NCBI RefSeq assembly: GCF_018882415.1
Contig: NZ_JACVOL010000001.1
Location: 1,589,531 to 1,653,530, forward strand
From: Polynucleobacter sp. 86C-FISCH
GTDB taxonomy: Bacteria > Pseudomonadota > Gammaproteobacteria > Burkholderiales > Burkholderiaceae
Length of the DNA stretch: 64,000 bases
Reading direction: 5' to 3'
Shown: positions 38,315 to 46,604 of the stretch, piece by piece
Layout: each line of letters begins with the position of its first letter
Numbering within the stretch: position 1 is the stretch's first letter
Notes under the pieces: model-generated
What the model was told of the DNA's origin: nothing
What the model saw: the letters and a program-made list of their open reading frames with translations, nothing else
Database searches by the model: none
Program-made: the position numbers and the translations under genes

Positions 38315-39184
38315 ATGGTCGGCTTGCAGCAGGTATTTAAATCATTTGGTATGGCCTTGGTTGGAACTATGCATCCACGGATGTTGTGGCTCAGCTTAAG
38401 ACCATTTCTGATTGTTTCCGTGCTGTGGGGCTGTCTTATCTGGCTTACATGGACGCCTGCACTCGAAGCATTAAGTATCTTTCTGACAACTTCGATATTT
38501 ACCAGCTGGATTCAAGAAGGTCTTGTTTGGGCGGGATTTGATAACGCGCGAGCATGGATAGCGCCATTATTTTTTGTCATGCTGATCATTCCGCTGATCA
38601 CAATCAGCTTGCTCGTATTCATTGCCTTTTCAACCGTCCCTGCAATTGTCAAAATTGCTTCAAGAAATTCTCAATTTCATGATCTTGAATGTAAACAAGG
38701 CGGCGGGTTCTTCGGCAGTTTGATTTACTCATTGTGGTCGGCCATTATTTGCCTGGCTCTCGTGATGTTGACTCTGCCGGTTTGGTGGGTGCCTCCACTT
38801 GTCGCTGTCTTACCTCCCTTGCTCTGGGGGTGGTTAACGATGCGACTCATGTCCTATGACGTATTGGCTAAACATGCTAGCTCGGAAGAGCGCGATCTCT
38901 TGCTTGAAAAATATCGCTGGCCTTTACTCTGCATGGGCATTGCCTCGGGGATGCTAGGTGCAGTTCCTACATTCTTTTGGGCCACCTCGGCATTGGCTTT
39001 GGTGCTATTCCCGATCGTAAGTTTTATAGCGCTTTGGATTTATTCTTTGATCTTTGTATTTGCTGCCTTGTGGTTTAGTTACTTCCTATTGGATGCACTA
39101 AAGCAGCTGAGAGAAGAAGAGTTGGATAAAGCGCTGACCGTGGAATCGCGTGTAGTGGATATGGAACTTCCGTATCACGGTTAA
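38315..39184 (+). CDS. EI24 domain-containing membrane protein
   Basis: A 289-residue protein with about six hydrophobic segments that matches the EI24/CysZ-like family as found in Burkholderiales. Typical segments are the N-terminal LWLSLRPFLIVSVLWGCLIW and a later LTLPVWWVPPLVAVLPPLLWGWLT. CysZ itself is a sulfate transporter, but this protein is not close enough for that name. A GGAG ribosome site precedes the ATG. Confidence 0.8.
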   Translation: MVGLQQVFKSFGMALVGTMHPRMLWLSLRPFLIVSVLWGCLIWLTWTPALEALSIFLTTSIFTSWIQEGLVWAGFDNARAWIAPLFFVMLIIPLITISLLVFIAFSTVPAIVKIASRNSQFHDLECKQGGGFFGSLIYSLWSAIICLALVMLTLPVWWVPPLVAVLPPLLWGWLTMRLMSYDVLAKHASSEERDLLLEKYRWPLLCMGIASGMLGAVPTFFWATSALALVLFPIVSFIALWIYSLIFVFAALWFSYFLLDALKQLREEELDKALTVESRVVDMELPYHG

Positions 39185-39200
39185 TACGATGGCAAATTAG

Positions 39201-40067
39201 ATGGTTGATGAAATGAAAAAAGTTGAAATAGACGAACCAAAAGATGTAGCAGCTGCAGCGCAACGTCGCTTCGGCTTAATCGTGATCGGTGATGAAATCT
39301 TGTCAGGTCGCCGTCAAGACAAACACATGAGCAAAATGATTGAGCTACTTAACGAGCGTGGCCTCAGCCTTGCTTGGGCTAAGTATGTTGCTGATGATCC
39401 TGCGCAAATTACTGCCACGCTAAAGGAGAGCTTTGCAAGCGGCGATGTCGTGTTTAGTACTGGCGGTATTGGCGCAACGCCAGATGACCATACTCGTCAA
39501 TGCGCTGCATTAGCCTTGGGTACAAAAATTGAATTGCATCCAACTGCAAAAGAATTGATTGCCGGCAGAATTCAGTCGATGGCAGAAGGAGATCCGATTA
39601 AGGCAGATCTCAACACTCCAGAAAATCAACATCGTTTCAAGATGGGCGAATTTCCGCTTGGTAGTGAAATCATTCCAAACCCCTACAACCAAATTCCGGG
39701 CTTTCGAATTCAGGAGCATCACTTTGTGCCGGGCTTTCCGGTAATGGCGGCGCCGATGATGGCATGGTGTTTGGATACCCATTACAAGGATCTATTCCAC
39801 CAAGAGAATTGGGCTGAGCAGAGTTTTATTGTTCCGAAGGGGATTGAATCAACTTTGACCCCCTTAATGGAGCGCATAGAGGCCAATTTTCCTGGGGTGA
39901 AGGTCTTTAGCTTGCCATCAGTAGGTGATGCCACCAGGGGCGGCGTGTACGCTCAGCGCCATATTGAGCTGGGCATCAAAGGCAATGCCGACCTCCTAGA
40001 AAGCGCCTGGATTGCCTTAAGAACAGGTACCCAAGAGCTGGGTTACGAAATCCACGACATCACCTAA
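39201..40067 (+). CDS. CinA-like molybdopterin-binding domain protein
   Basis: A 288-residue protein with the MoaB/Mog-type molybdopterin-binding fold of CinA N-termini: LIVIGDEILSGRRQDKHM near residue 25 and FSTGGIGATPDDHTRQCAA near residue 90. The nicotinamide-nucleotide amidase domain of full CinA is absent. Such stand-alone proteins are often labelled competence/damage-inducible protein A, but their reaction is unclear. The ATG at 39201 was taken; another at 39213 is possible. Confidence 0.85.
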   Translation: MVDEMKKVEIDEPKDVAAAAQRRFGLIVIGDEILSGRRQDKHMSKMIELLNERGLSLAWAKYVADDPAQITATLKESFASGDVVFSTGGIGATPDDHTRQCAALALGTKIELHPTAKELIAGRIQSMAEGDPIKADLNTPENQHRFKMGEFPLGSEIIPNPYNQIPGFRIQEHHFVPGFPVMAAPMMAWCLDTHYKDLFHQENWAEQSFIVPKGIESTLTPLMERIEANFPGVKVFSLPSVGDATRGGVYAQRHIELGIKGNADLLESAWIALRTGTQELGYEIHDIT

Positions 40068-40074
40068 AACTATT

Positions 40075-40091
40075 TGCACTAAAAAGGTGCA
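40075..40091. promoter_or_regulatory. NtrC-binding site 1 upstream of glnA
   Basis: TGCACT-N5-GGTGCA matches the enterobacterial NtrC enhancer TGCACY-N5-GGTGCA at every specified base, with flanking T and A extending the dyad. Its centre lies about 136 bases upstream of the predicted glnA start of transcription. Confidence 0.75.
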
Positions 40092-40126
40092 AATAGGGGT
40101 ATTTGAGCTTGTATGAGGGGTATTTC

Positions 40127-40143
40127 AGCACTTAAACAGTGCA
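40127..40143. promoter_or_regulatory. NtrC-binding site 2 upstream of glnA
   Basis: AGCACT-N5-AGTGCA is a second dyad of the same type. Its centre is 52 bases from that of site 1, close to five helical turns, which would put both dimers on one face of the DNA as is usual for NtrC enhancers. Confidence 0.7.
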
Positions 40144-40192
40144 ATAATGAGAGTTCCCATTTGTTTGCTTCAGTAAATTACATACATCCATA

Positions 40193-40208
40193 AGGCATGT
40201 TTGGTGCC
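40193..40208 (+). promoter_or_regulatory. sigma-54-like promoter of glnA
   Basis: AGGCATG-N4-GTGCC carries the invariant GG (40194-40195) and GC (40206-40207) exactly 10 bases apart, as in the TGGCACG-N4-TTGCA consensus. Transcription would start near 40219, about 50 bases before the glnA ATG. The two NtrC dyads upstream support it. Confidence 0.65.
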
Positions 40209-40271
40209 TGGAATAAACAAGGGTGTATGCCTTAAGTTTTAATTCCGAATTAGTTAATAGAGGAGATTTGC

Positions 40272-41687
40272 ATGACGAAGACCGTCGCTGATGTGATGAA
40301 GTTAGTTAAAGAGAAAGAATGTACTTTCGTTGATTTCCGCTTTGTAGACACAAAGGGTAAAGAACAACACACGACAGTTCCTATCTCTGCTTTTGACGAA
40401 GACAAATTTGAGAGCGGTCATGCATTTGACGGTTCTTCTATTGCTGGTTGGAAGGGTATTGAAGCATCAGACATGTTGCTCAAACCAGATCCAACAGCTG
40501 CTTACATTGATCCATTCTATGAAGAGCCAACATTGGTTCTGACATGTGACGTAATCGAGCCGGCTGATGGCAAAGGTTACGACCGTGACCCACGTTCTAT
40601 TGCTAAGCGCGCTGAAGCGTATTTGAAGAGTACTGGCTTGGGCGACACAGCTTACTTTGGTCCAGAACCAGAATTCTTTATTTTTGACGGCGTTCGTTGG
40701 GGTGCTGACATGCAGGGTTGCTTCGTGAAGATTGATTCCGAAGAAGCTCCATGGTCTTCAGCAGCTGAAATCGAAGGCGGCAACACTGGTCACCGTCCAG
40801 GCAAAAAAGGCGGCTATTTCCCAGTTGCTCCTGTAGATACATTCCAAGATATGCGTTCTGAAATGTGTTTGATTCTCGAATCATTGGGCATTCCAGTTGA
40901 AGTTCATCACCATGAAGTTGCTGGTCAAGGCCAAAACGAATTGGGTACTAAGTTCAGCACATTAGTACAACGCGCTGACTGGACTATCTGGCAGAAATAT
41001 GTAATTCAAAACGTTGCTCATGCTTACGGCAAGACAGCAACTTTCATGCCTAAGCCAGTAGTTGGCGATAACGGTTCTGGTATGCACGTTCACCAATCTA
41101 TTTGGAAGAATGGAGAAAACTTGTTTGCTGGTAACGGCTACGCAGGCTTGTCAGAATTCGCATTGTTCTACATTGGCGGCATCATCAAGCACGCTAAGGC
41201 ATTGAATGCGATTACTAACCCAGGTACAAACTCATACAAGCGTTTGGTGCCAGGTTTTGAAGCTCCGGTGAAGTTGGCTTACTCAGCACGTAACCGTTCT
41301 GCTTCTATCCGTATTCCACACGTTCCAAGTCCTAAGGGTCGTCGTATCGAAACTCGTTTCCCAGATCCATTGGCTAACCCATACCTCTGCTTCTCTGCAT
41401 TGATGATGGCTGGTTTGGACGGCGTTCAAAACAAGATTCATCCAGGCGAAGCTGCTGACAAGAACTTGTATGACTTGCCACCAGAAGAAGATGCAAAGAT
41501 CCCAACCGTTTGCGCGAGCTTGGAAGAGGCATTGGAAGCATTGAAGAAAGATCACGAGTTCTTGACTCGCGGTGGTGTATTCACTGAGTCCATGATTGAT
41601 GCGTATATCAATTTGAAGATGGAAGATGTCACACGTTTCCGTATGACTACTCATCCTATCGAATTTGATATGTACTACTCCCTGTAA
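40272..41687 (+). CDS. glnA: glutamine synthetase, type I
   Basis: GlnA makes glutamine from glutamate, ammonia and ATP and is the main entry point of ammonium. The 471-residue length and the segment NLYDLPPEE, with the adenylylatable Tyr, identify the GSI-beta type that GlnE modifies. Catalytic parts are [19 protein letters not shown] near residue 55, the ATP-binding [18 protein letters not shown] region and RSASIRIP. An AGAGGAG ribosome site precedes the ATG. The upstream NtrC dyads and sigma-54-like promoter predict induction under nitrogen shortage. ntrB and ntrC follow. Confidence 0.98.
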   Translation: MTKTVADVMKLVKEKECTFVDFRFVDTKGKEQHTTVPISAFDEDKFESGHAFDGSSIAGWKGIEASDMLLKPDPTAAYIDPFYEEPTLVLTCDVIEPADGKGYDRDPRSIAKRAEAYLKSTGLGDTAYFGPEPEFFIFDGVRWGADMQGCFVKIDSEEAPWSSAAEIEGGNTGHRPGKKGGYFPVAPVDTFQDMRSEMCLILESLGIPVEVHHHEVAGQGQNELGTKFSTLVQRADWTIWQKYVIQNVAHAYGKTATFMPKPVVGDNGSGMHVHQSIWKNGENLFAGNGYAGLSEFALFYIGGIIKHAKALNAITNPGTNSYKRLVPGFEAPVKLAYSARNRSASIRIPHVPSPKGRRIETRFPDPLANPYLCFSALMMAGLDGVQNKIHPGEAADKNLYDLPPEEDAKIPTVCASLEEALEALKKDHEFLTRGGVFTESMIDAYINLKMEDVTRFRMTTHPIEFDMYYSL

Positions 41688-41701
41688 GCGAAGGAGAGAA
41701 C

Positions 41702-42835
41702 TTGAGCGCAGGTCTGTTGCGCAATTCGTTCAAGGGAGCAGCTTCGGCTGCTCCTTTTTTTCCGACATTGCTTGATCAGATGCCCAATGCCATCGTGGTA
41801 TTTGAGGCTGAGACCCAACAATTGGTGTACGTGAACCCAGCTGCTGAGTCAGCTTTGGACCTCTCACGTAAATCACTTGAGGGTCAATCTGTGCACAATT
41901 TATTTGGCGACAATGAAGCATTAAGAGTCATGATTAGTGAAGTGAAGCAGGGGCATGTACTGGCGCAGCGCCAAGAAATGATCTTGCATTCCTTGCCTGG
42001 CAGCATTCATCATGAGTCAATACCGGCACACGTGGTTGTGGCGGTCCTCGAGGATCCTACTCTCATCATGATGGAGTGGTTTCCGATTGATCAGCAGTTG
42101 CGTAGTGAGCGCGATGAACGCGTAACGCAGCAGGTTGAAGCTAATAAACAGTTGATGCGCAATTTAGCGCATGAGATTAAAAACCCATTGGGTGGAATTC
42201 GTGGAGCGGCTCAGCTGCTCGAGTTCGAATTGCCAGATAAAGGTTTGCGGGAGTACACGCAAGTCATTATTAAAGAATCCGATCGCCTGCAGACTTTAGT
42301 GGATCGTCTCTTGGCGCCACATCGCAAGGCGCACGTGATGGAATCCTTCAATGTGCACGAAGCTTTAGAGCGTGTGCGTAGCTTGGTTCTGGCTGAGTTT
42401 CCAAAGGGACTCAAAATTATTCGTAATTACGATACGAGCCTGCCAGATGTATTGGGAGACCGTGAGCAGTTGATTCAGGCGACTCTCAATATTGTTCATA
42501 ACGCAGCACAAGCTCTGTCTGAAGAGATTCAAAGTGGTGTTGCGCAAATCGAGCTTAAGACCCGTGTGGCACGTTCAGTGACGATTGCTAAGCATCGATA
42601 CAAGTTAGCGATGGATCTGCATGTGATTGATAACGGGCCAGGTATCCCAGAAGAAATTATTGAACGCATTTTCTTCCCGCTGGTGTCGGGTAGAGAGGGC
42701 GGTAGTGGCCTTGGTCTTACTTTGGCGCAAACCTTTGTTCAGCAGCACCAGGGCTTTATTTCTTGTAATAGCCGTCCTGGTCGTACCGATTTTCATATTC
42801 AAATTCCATACCGTAGGCAGGAGAAAGCATCATGA
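41702..42835 (+). CDS. ntrB: nitrogen regulation sensor histidine kinase NtrB
   Basis: NtrB (GlnL) is the soluble kinase/phosphatase of NtrC, controlled by PII. The 377 residues have a PAS domain (about 25-130), H-box NLAHEIKNPLGGIRGAAQLL with His157, N-box NIVHNAAQAL, and G-boxes DNGPGIPEE and GGSGLGLTLA. I chose the TTG at 41702 because AAGGAG lies 5-6 bases before it; an ATG at 41780 has no ribosome site but starts at the PAS domain. With the TTG start, codons 11-20 lie across a strong terminator hairpin (41735-41761). The stop overlaps the ntrC start by four bases. Confidence 0.94.
   Translation: MSAGLLRNSFKGAASAAPFFPTLLDQMPNAIVVFEAETQQLVYVNPAAESALDLSRKSLEGQSVHNLFGDNEALRVMISEVKQGHVLAQRQEMILHSLPGSIHHESIPAHVVVAVLEDPTLIMMEWFPIDQQLRSERDERVTQQVEANKQLMRNLAHEIKNPLGGIRGAAQLLEFELPDKGLREYTQVIIKESDRLQTLVDRLLAPHRKAHVMESFNVHEALERVRSLVLAEFPKGLKIIRNYDTSLPDVLGDREQLIQATLNIVHNAAQALSEEIQSGVAQIELKTRVARSVTIAKHRYKLAMDLHVIDNGPGIPEEIIERIFFPLVSGREGGSGLGLTLAQTFVQQHQGFISCNSRPGRTDFHIQIPYRRQEKAS
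41735..41761 (+). terminator. intrinsic terminator inside the start of ntrB
   Basis: A perfect 8-bp stem GGAGCAGC / GCTGCTCC, extended by AAG/TTT pairs, is capped by TTCG and followed by seven T residues. It lies 48 bases after the glnA stop and within the first 20 codons of ntrB. It should end most glnA transcripts and let only some polymerase into ntrBC. Confidence 0.85.
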
Positions 42836-44283
42836 AACCAATTTGGATCGTTGACGATGATCAATCCATTCGTTGGGTCTTAGAAAAAGCGTTATCGCGT
42901 GAGAATATTCCGCATAAGAGTTTCTCTAATCCAAATGATGTTCTCAATGCTCTGGAGAAGGAATCTCCTCAGGTACTGATTTCAGATATTCGCATGCCGC
43001 GCGGTAATGGCTTAGATCTCTTGCAGCATGTAAAAGCTAGCCATCCGAATTTGCCTGTCATCATCATGACGGCTTACTCGGATTTGGATTCAGCTGTCTC
43101 TTCATTTCAAGGTGGTGCATTTGAGTACCTCACCAAACCATTTGACGTTGAAAAAGCTGTGGAGTTGATTCATCGTGCAGTTGAGCAGGGTATTCGCAAT
43201 GACTCTGGATCTAAAGAATTAACCGCATGGCGCCAAGATGCTACTGAGATCATTGGTCAAGCCCCAGCCATGCAAGAAATCTTTCGTGCAATTGGTCGTT
43301 TAGCTCAATCCAATGCAACGGTCCTCATTACTGGCGAGTCTGGTACCGGCAAAGAGTTGGTAGCTCATGCATTGCACAAGCACAGCCCTTGCGCTAAAGG
43401 TCCATTTGTCTCTTTGAGCACATCGGCAGTACCAAAAGATTTATTGGAGTCTGAGTTGTTTGGTCATGAGCGTGGCGCCTTTCCTGGCGCGCAAACGCTA
43501 CGTCGCGGTCGCTTTGAGCAGGCCGATGGCGGCACCCTGTTTTTAGGTGAGGTAGGCGATCTTCCGTTTGACTTGCAGACCCGTTTACTGCGAGTTTTGT
43601 CTGATGGTCATTTCTATCGCATTGGCGGACAAGATCCGATCAAGGCCAACGTACGCATCATTGCATCTACCCATCAGAACCTCGATGCAAGAGTTGCAGC
43701 AGGGCTTTTCCGTGAAGACTTACTGCATCGCCTGAATGTCATTCGTTTGCGCATGCCTTCATTGCGTGAGCGTAGCGAAGATATTCCGATGTTAGCCCGT
43801 CATTTCATGCTCACTTGTGCAAAGTCATTGGGTGTTGAGCCTAAAAAGCTTTCTGATGAAGTTTTAAAAGAAATCAGCGCCATGCCATTTCCAGGTAATG
43901 TGCGCCAATTAGAGAACTTGTGTCATTGGTTAACAGTAATGACGCCTGCCAATGTGATTGGGGTAAGTGATCTGCCTGCCGATATCGTTGCAGAGGCTAG
44001 CGAGCAACCCGTGATTCTTCATGGCGAGTCCTCGCCAAGCAATCCCGCTGCGACTAAAGTTGCTTCGGGTGACTGGGAGAGTGGCTTAGGACGTCTTGCT
44101 GTCAAGATGCTGCAGGATGGCGATAAGGAAGTCTTTGACGCCCTCACTGCACGCTTCGAAAAAGCGGTATTACAAGCAGCTCTTGAAGTAACGCGCGGTA
44201 GAAGAGTGGAGGCTGCTCAACGTCTAGGTATTGGACGTAATACGATTACCCGTAAGTTGCAAGAGTTGGGAATTGATGACTGA
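42832..44283 (+). CDS. ntrC: nitrogen regulation response regulator NtrC, with altered AAA motifs
   Basis: NtrC (GlnG) is the enhancer-binding activator phosphorylated by NtrB. The receiver domain is complete (DDD at 8-10, phospho-Asp52 in ISDIRMP, Lys in TKPF). The AAA domain has Walker A GESGTGKE, arginine-finger region and GNVRQLENL. However, the sigma-54 contact loop reads GAFPGA (Pro218 for Thr), and Walker B reads LFLGEVGD (Gly239 for the Mg-binding Asp). The Fis-type helix-turn-helix (RRVEAAQRLGIGRNTITRKL) is intact. Both changes would be expected to abolish sigma-54 activation in the classical protein. The length of 483 and the open frame argue against a pseudogene. The stop overlaps xth by 8 bases. 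Confidence 0.92.
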   Translation: MKPIWIVDDDQSIRWVLEKALSRENIPHKSFSNPNDVLNALEKESPQVLISDIRMPRGNGLDLLQHVKASHPNLPVIIMTAYSDLDSAVSSFQGGAFEYLTKPFDVEKAVELIHRAVEQGIRNDSGSKELTAWRQDATEIIGQAPAMQEIFRAIGRLAQSNATVLITGESGTGKELVAHALHKHSPCAKGPFVSLSTSAVPKDLLESELFGHERGAFPGAQTLRRGRFEQADGGTLFLGEVGDLPFDLQTRLLRVLSDGHFYRIGGQDPIKANVRIIASTHQNLDARVAAGLFREDLLHRLNVIRLRMPSLRERSEDIPMLARHFMLTCAKSLGVEPKKLSDEVLKEISAMPFPGNVRQLENLCHWLTVMTPANVIGVSDLPADIVAEASEQPVILHGESSPSNPAATKVASGDWESGLGRLAVKMLQDGDKEVFDALTARFEKAVLQAALEVTRGRRVEAAQRLGIGRNTITRKLQELGIDD

Positions 44284-45124
44284 TTCAGTTCGCATAGCCG
44301 CATGGAATGTGAACTCATTAAAGGTTCGCCTTCCACAAGTCCTGCGTTGGTTGCAGGATCAGGAAAGAAAGCAGCAGCCTATTGATGCATTGTGTTTGCA
44401 GGAGCTCAAGCTCACGGATGATAATTACCCTCATCAAGAGCTTGAGGATGCTGGCTACTTCAGTCTAGCGGCAGGCCAAAAGACGTATAACGGTGTGGCC
44501 ATCATTGTTCGCAAGGCGGCGCTAGCACCGATTGCCTCTGACACAGCAACTAGCTTTCTAAAACCCATTAGAAATATTCCAAACTTCGAAGATGAGCAGC
44601 AGAGAATCTTGGCTGCCACGATTCCTTTTGCGGGAACCCAGCCAATGAGGTTGGTCTCTGCATATTTTCCAAACGGGCAATCGCCTGATAGCGATAAATT
44701 CGTATATAAGCTGAGTTGGCTTAAAGCATTGCAAACTTGGTTAGGTGAAGAGCTCCAGCAGAATTCACGTTTAGCGTTGTTAGGGGACTTCAATATTGCG
44801 CCTACCGATGATGATCTGCATGATCCCTCTAAGTGGATCGGGCAGAACCTGGTTTCTCCAGAGGAGCGTCAAGCCTTTCAAGAATTGATTCAATTGGGCT
44901 TAACAGACTCTTTCAGAATGTTTGAGCAGCTACCAAAAACCTTCAGTTGGTGGGACTATCGCATGATGGGCTTCAGAAGAAATGCCGGTATGCGCATCGA
45001 TCACATCCTTCTCAGTGAAGCGCTTAAAGAAAAATGCACCGCTAGCGTAGTTGATAAAGAGCCCAGAACCTGGGAGCAGCCTTCAGACCATGCGCCTGTA
45101 ATCGCAACGATTAAAAAAGCTTAG
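44276..45124 (+). CDS. xth: exodeoxyribonuclease III
   Basis: Exonuclease III/AP endonuclease of the EEP superfamily, repairing abasic sites. Motifs: WNVNSLKVRL with the catalytic Asn near residue 10, LCLQELKL with the metal-binding Glu, GDFNIAPTDDDL, RIDHILLS, and SDHAPV with the catalytic Asp-His. The length of about 282 residues is close to E. coli XthA (268). The ATG at 44276 overlaps the ntrC stop; a TTG at 44231 would extend into the ntrC helix-turn-helix and is unlikely. It is probably transcribed with the nitrogen operon, a conserved neighbour rather than a functional link. Confidence 0.95.
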   Translation: MTDSVRIAAWNVNSLKVRLPQVLRWLQDQERKQQPIDALCLQELKLTDDNYPHQELEDAGYFSLAAGQKTYNGVAIIVRKAALAPIASDTATSFLKPIRNIPNFEDEQQRILAATIPFAGTQPMRLVSAYFPNGQSPDSDKFVYKLSWLKALQTWLGEELQQNSRLALLGDFNIAPTDDDLHDPSKWIGQNLVSPEERQAFQELIQLGLTDSFRMFEQLPKTFSWWDYRMMGFRRNAGMRIDHILLSEALKEKCTASVVDKEPRTWEQPSDHAPVIATIKKA

Positions 45125-45189
45125 ATAGCCCTAATTTCTATTTGGCTTGGTGTTTAATAGAGGTTTTAGAACCTCATTTCATCATATCC

Positions 45190-46494
45190 ATGAAAAAAAT
45201 CACTCGCCTTTCTGTTTTGGCGCTCGGTATGGCACTGAGTATTCTTTCTCTCGCTGTTTATGCCGACCCACCAATGCCACCTTTTTATGCCTCTGTCATG
45301 AAAATGGCTCCTGAAGGGAAGTTAGGGCAAATCATCAAGAAGGAAAAAATAGAAACTTCCGTCAAAGGTGCGCAAGCTTGGAAGATTGCTTATATTTCTT
45401 CGGATGTTGCTGAACGTAAGACGATTGCGACTGGATTAATCATTTCCCCCATTGGGCAGGCGCCTAAAGAAGGTCGGCCGATATTGGCTTGGGCACATGG
45501 CACTACTGGTTCAGCTCAGAATTGCGGCCCATCACAAATCATCAACCCAACAGCTCCTTTAAACGAATATTTTCTAATGGATGGTAATTCGTGGACTGAC
45601 TACGGCATTCCAAACGTAGAAGAATTTATTAAAGAAGGTTATGTCATTGTTGCCACTGATTATCAGGGGCAGGGCGGTGGCGGCAAGCATCAGTATGCGG
45701 TTGCTGGAACTAACGGTAGGGATGCTATCAATTCGGCAAGAGCAGCTAGCTCTATGAAAGAAGTTGGCGCTGGTAAAAAGACGATTATTTATGGTTGGTC
45801 TCAAGGTGGTGGAGCAACGATTGCAGCAGCTAGTCTGCCTGACTATCAGGCTCTTCAGGGCACTGCGGCAGACAATCTGGAGTATTTAGGATTTGTTGCC
45901 TTGGCACCAGATGATGTGGCCGCTGTGATTCCAAATGTTCCATCCGATGATGCTAGCGCAATGAAGATCATGAATGGATTTACTGAGGCTAATGTCTCCA
46001 ATGTATTTTTGTTTGCTCACTATATGATGGGCCTTTGGGGGGCTCAAGCAGCCTTTCCTGATCTGAAGTTAACCGATGTGTTGACCGATGAAGGCGCAAA
46101 GGTTGCGGATAAGTTATCCCGTAATAAGTGTGTTCACGTGATGGCTGATAGCTTTAGCTATGCTTATGGAGATCAATATAAGTCTTTGATTAAGCCTCAG
46201 CCGAACAACTCAGTAGCATGGTTGAAGTCTTTTGTTGCTGGCAGTGTGAAGCCCGTAAAGCCAGTAGCACCAGTCGTGATTTACTGGGGAACAAAAGATA
46301 CTGCAGTTCCGCCAATCATGCATGAGCTATATCAAAAGCAAATGTGCGCCATGGGTGCAAATGTAGGCAGGAATCAGCTACCAGGGGAACAAACACACTT
46401 TACAACCCCCGGTGTTTCTGCGCCGATGTATTTATCTTGGGTTAAGGATCGAGTAGCAGGCAAGCCTCTAGAGAATGGTTGCCCAAAAAACTAA
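45190..46494 (+). CDS. exported secretory-lipase-type alpha/beta hydrolase
   Basis: A secreted hydrolase of about 434 residues with a signal peptide (KKITRLSVLALGMALSILSL, cleaved near YADPP). The nucleophile elbow is GWSQGGGAT, the HGTTG segment is the probable oxyanion region, an Asp lies in YWGTKDTAVPP, and a late His in GEQTHFTTP completes a Ser-Asp-His triad. The overall layout matches the secretory lipase (LIP) family known from fungi and found in bacteria. I chose the ATG at 45190, which begins the signal peptide, over a TTG at 45142. A small hairpin (GAGGTT/AACCTC) lies just upstream. Confidence 0.82.
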   Translation: MKKITRLSVLALGMALSILSLAVYADPPMPPFYASVMKMAPEGKLGQIIKKEKIETSVKGAQAWKIAYISSDVAERKTIATGLIISPIGQAPKEGRPILAWAHGTTGSAQNCGPSQIINPTAPLNEYFLMDGNSWTDYGIPNVEEFIKEGYVIVATDYQGQGGGGKHQYAVAGTNGRDAINSARAASSMKEVGAGKKTIIYGWSQGGGATIAAASLPDYQALQGTAADNLEYLGFVALAPDDVAAVIPNVPSDDASAMKIMNGFTEANVSNVFLFAHYMMGLWGAQAAFPDLKLTDVLTDEGAKVADKLSRNKCVHVMADSFSYAYGDQYKSLIKPQPNNSVAWLKSFVAGSVKPVKPVAPVVIYWGTKDTAVPPIMHELYQKQMCAMGANVGRNQLPGEQTHFTTPGVSAPMYLSWVKDRVAGKPLENGCPKN

Positions 46495-46551
46495 GTCAGA
46501 AACTAAAATAGAAATCAAATTAAAAAGAACTATTCAAATTCATAGGTCAAG

Positions 46552-46587
46552 AAGCAGAAAAACCACCCGAGGGTGGTTTTTCTGCTT
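46552..46587. terminator. bidirectional intrinsic terminator
   Basis: A perfect 16-bp stem (AAGCAGAAAAACCACC with its complement) around a CGAG loop contains T-runs on both strands. It lies between the converging lipase-like and prlC genes and can end both. Confidence 0.92.
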
Positions 46588-46604
46588 GATCAATCCAGCA
46601 TCAC

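Noticed and set aside
45163..45178. Hairpin GAGGTT/AACCTC upstream of the lipase-like gene as a terminator
   Set aside because: The stem is only six pairs and is followed by a mixed sequence rather than a T-run.
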